DNA of 8,242 bases from the NCBI GenBank assembly GCA_026418755.1, contig JAOAAR010000070.1, positions 1 through 8,242 on the forward strand. Reading direction: 5' to 3'. Positions 6,855 to 8,242 of the stretch are shown here, piece after piece. Each line of letters begins with the position of its first letter. Positions within the stretch are counted from its first letter, which is position 1. The notes beneath the pieces are model-generated. The model worked only from the letters and a program-made list of their open reading frames with translations. It made no database searches and had not been told where the DNA came from. Made by a program: the position numbers and the translations under genes. The DNA is from Planctomycetota bacterium. GTDB taxonomy: Bacteria > Planctomycetota > SKW154.

Positions 6855-8181
6855 TTCTGGCTTCACGATCATGGAGTTAATGACTGTTCTTGCTATTATA
6901 ACGATTCTTCTGGGAATAGGAATCAGTTTTTACGCCACGATGGGTGCGGAACGCCGTTTTGAGGGGCAGAGTGCTAGTGTTTATAATCTTCTATCGCTTG
7001 CAAGAGCGGTTTCTCAGACGAGCAACTCTCCGGTAGTCGTTCAGATTGACCCGTATGAAGGGGAGGCGAAAATTCTGCGTGAGACGACAGTGGCTCTTTT
7101 CCGTTTTGAGGATGGGGAGAGCGGGACAGTGTTAGGGACAGGTAGTCTGGAAGGGGCTGTTCGGAATGCGCGCAGTGTTTTAGGGCGTATCGGGATGGGG
7201 CTTGAGTTTGGGACGAAAGAGGGTTTAAAGTGTTCGGAGAGTTATGTGGAGGTTGAGCCGAACTATCTTTTGTCTCCTCCAGGTGGGCTTGTGATTGAGG
7301 CGTGGATATATCCGGGCGATTTTAAGGGGGACAAGTTCCGTCAACTCGTTGGCAAAAGCGAGGAGAAAGAAAAAAGGGACAACAACAAGAAGAAGGAGCC
7401 ATTTAAAGAGCGGTATATCAAAGAGTTGAGGTTTTTCATAGTCGAGTTGTATGGTTCGTATTATCTGCGTTTGACGGAGTCTTATGCTCTTGAGTTTGCG
7501 ATTCTGCCTGAGACGAGTGTTTTTCCGTTCAGGACGCGCAACGGTGTAGTGCAGCCTAACTCGTGGAACCATATTTCGGTGCGTTATCAGAAGGATGATT
7601 TGCGCATCAGTGTCAACGGAGTTGAGGTATCGGTCTTCTGGGTAAGTGACAACTACGAGATGATTCCGCTATATAAGATGACGAAGAAGCAGCGGGAGGA
7701 GGCGATGCCTGAGAGAATCCCTTCCATTCCTTCTGACTCGGGCACGAAGTTTTACATAAGCGCACCGGGGGATTCTTTTTACGGAATCATTGACGAGGTG
7801 AGGATTGGCGCAATTGCCGCTGTTGAGGAGGTGAGTCTTCCTTCGAATTTTCATTTTGTTGGGACCAGAACGAGTATTCATTTTAACGCCAAAGGGGAAT
7901 TGGACTCTTATTATCACACTTCAGAGGTGGTGGTTCTTATGACGGATAAGTTTGGATATGTTCCTCCGCCTGAAGAGAAATACGGCTTTTCTGAAGGGGG
8001 TTCTTTGAACGCTCCTCCAACTTTTGAGGAAGCGGAGAAGATTCGCATAAAAGAGGGTTCTAATGAGGAGGCTGAGAGGGATGCGCGAGTAGCGGTTTTG
8101 CGTGTGAGTTTGAGCGGGGAGGCAAGTCTTTCTTTTACGAGGTGGGTTGAGTATTTCGGGGGGAAGGAAGATGGGGAGTAA
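6835..8181 (+). CDS. GspH/FimT-like minor pseudopilin with a nested LamG (concanavalin A-like) domain
   Basis: From ATG 6835 the product has 448 residues. The leader MSPTSNSSG precedes FTIMELMTVLAIITILLGIG; cutting after G9 gives mature F1 with E5 kept (residue 14). Residues 10-82 look like GspH/FimT: membrane helix, then a helix (SVYNLLSLARAVSQ) and a first strand VVVQIDPYEGEAKIL. Residues about 86-328 form a LamG_3-type jelly roll: ALFRFEDGESG, an EFG strand, GLVIEAWIYPGDF, NSWNHISVRYQ, LRISVNGVEV and a closing GIIDEVRIG. These are the usual LamG landmarks. The charged stretch 174-196 would be an exposed loop. After it, TSIHFNAKGEL (346-356), EVVVLMTD and VAVLRVSLSGEASL (419-432) look like the returning GspH strands, so LamG appears inserted into the pilin head. 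Minor pseudopilins cap the filament tip, so the lectin-like domain would be displayed there, perhaps to bind carbohydrate or secreted substrate (inference). The gene overlaps both neighbours (20 and 11 bases). Confidence 0.88.
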   Translation: MSPTSNSSGFTIMELMTVLAIITILLGIGISFYATMGAERRFEGQSASVYNLLSLARAVSQTSNSPVVVQIDPYEGEAKILRETTVALFRFEDGESGTVLGTGSLEGAVRNARSVLGRIGMGLEFGTKEGLKCSESYVEVEPNYLLSPPGGLVIEAWIYPGDFKGDKFRQLVGKSEEKEKRDNNKKKEPFKERYIKELRFFIVELYGSYYLRLTESYALEFAILPETSVFPFRTRNGVVQPNSWNHISVRYQKDDLRISVNGVEVSVFWVSDNYEMIPLYKMTKKQREEAMPERIPSIPSDSGTKFYISAPGDSFYGIIDEVRIGAIAAVEEVSLPSNFHFVGTRTSIHFNAKGELDSYYHTSEVVVLMTDKFGYVPPPEEKYGFSEGGSLNAPPTFEEAEKIRIKEGSNEEAERDARVAVLRVSLSGEASLSFTRWVEYFGGKEDGE

Positions 8182-8242
8182 GAGCGGTGGTTTTGCGTTG
8201 GTTCTTGTGGTGATAGTGTTGGGGACTTTAATAGCGGTAGGG
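8171..8242 (+). CDS. Start of GspK- or PilX-like minor pseudopilin, 3'-truncated
   Basis: ATG 8171 opens a frame that runs off the window (24 codons): leader MGSKSGG followed by FALVLVVIVLGTLIAVG. The GG/F junction fits prepilin peptidase. Position 5 of the mature chain is leucine instead of glutamate, which is characteristic of GspK and is also common in PilX-type minor pilins. The purine-rich GGAAGGA at 8162-8168 could serve as the ribosome site, though the two-base gap to ATG is tight. The gene overlaps the LamG pseudopilin by 11 bases, consistent with the usual G-H-(I-J)-K order of minor pseudopilin genes. Only the N-terminus is visible, so the subtype is open. Confidence 0.75.
   Translation, partial: MGSKSGGFALVLVVIVLGTLIAVG

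Noticed and set aside
7963..7986. VPPPEEKY in the LamG pseudopilin, nearly the same as VPPPEDKY in the PilM-like domain
   Set aside because: The codons differ at most positions, so this is not a DNA duplication, and short proline/acidic loops recur by chance.
8147..8170. TTG 8147 as an earlier start of the last gene
   Set aside because: It would lengthen the leader before SGG/F without a better ribosome site; ATG 8171 gives a typical short leader.
1..8242. Many internal GGAGG/GAGGAG runs resembling ribosome sites or simple repeats
   Set aside because: They follow from frequent Glu-Glu, Gly and Arg codons on a purine-rich strand and are not followed by extra credible genes.

Overview
The window is a gene-dense bacterial segment in which every gene lies on the + strand, with junctions that either overlap or are at most about 15 bases apart. 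It reads as the middle of one operon for a type IV pilus / type II secretion-like filament machine. Moderate GC, heavy AGA/AGG arginine use, a strongly purine-rich coding strand and strong Shine-Dalgarno sites (AGGAG type) point to a bacterium using the standard bacterial code. LamG-type domains in prepilin-like proteins, a PilM-PilN fusion and a PilO-slot protein resembling Akkermansia Amuc_1100 in layout hint at the PVC group (Planctomycetota, Verrucomicrobiota, Lentisphaerota, Omnitrophota) or another uncultured phylum. The phylum call is inference and weak.

Layout: (1) 1-1053, the 3' part of an unrecognised gene encoding a beta-rich region followed by a charged helical, TPR-like tail. (2) 1060-2721, a PilM actin-like ATPase fused to a PilN-like membrane protein, in effect a GspL-type layout. 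(3) 2725-3555, a PilO/GspM-slot protein with one membrane helix, a coiled coil and a C-terminal alpha/beta domain. (4) 3571-3990, a short membrane-anchored proline-rich protein in the PilP/GspC slot. (5) 4000-6222, an exported TPR protein with a small beta domain at the N-terminus and a lectin-like beta-sandwich at the C-terminus. (6) 6219-6854, a GspG-like major pseudopilin. (7) 6835-8181, a GspH/FimT-like minor pseudopilin carrying a LamG domain. (8) 8171 to the window edge, the start of a GspK- or PilX-like minor pseudopilin.

Taken together, genes 2-4 would form the inner-membrane alignment platform (PilM/N/O/P, or GspL/M/C). Genes 6-8 would form the periplasmic pseudopilus with its tip. 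The exported TPR-lectin protein sits between the two modules. No assembly ATPase (PilB/GspE), platform protein (PilC/GspF), secretin or prepilin peptidase is visible and these must lie elsewhere. The unusual points are the LamG domain nested inside a minor pseudopilin, the second lectin-like fold in the TPR protein, the PilM-PilN fusion, the minimal PilP-slot protein, and RNA hairpins around that short gene. No promoter, intrinsic terminator, RNA gene, CRISPR array, mobile element or gene-free stretch above 300 bases was found.
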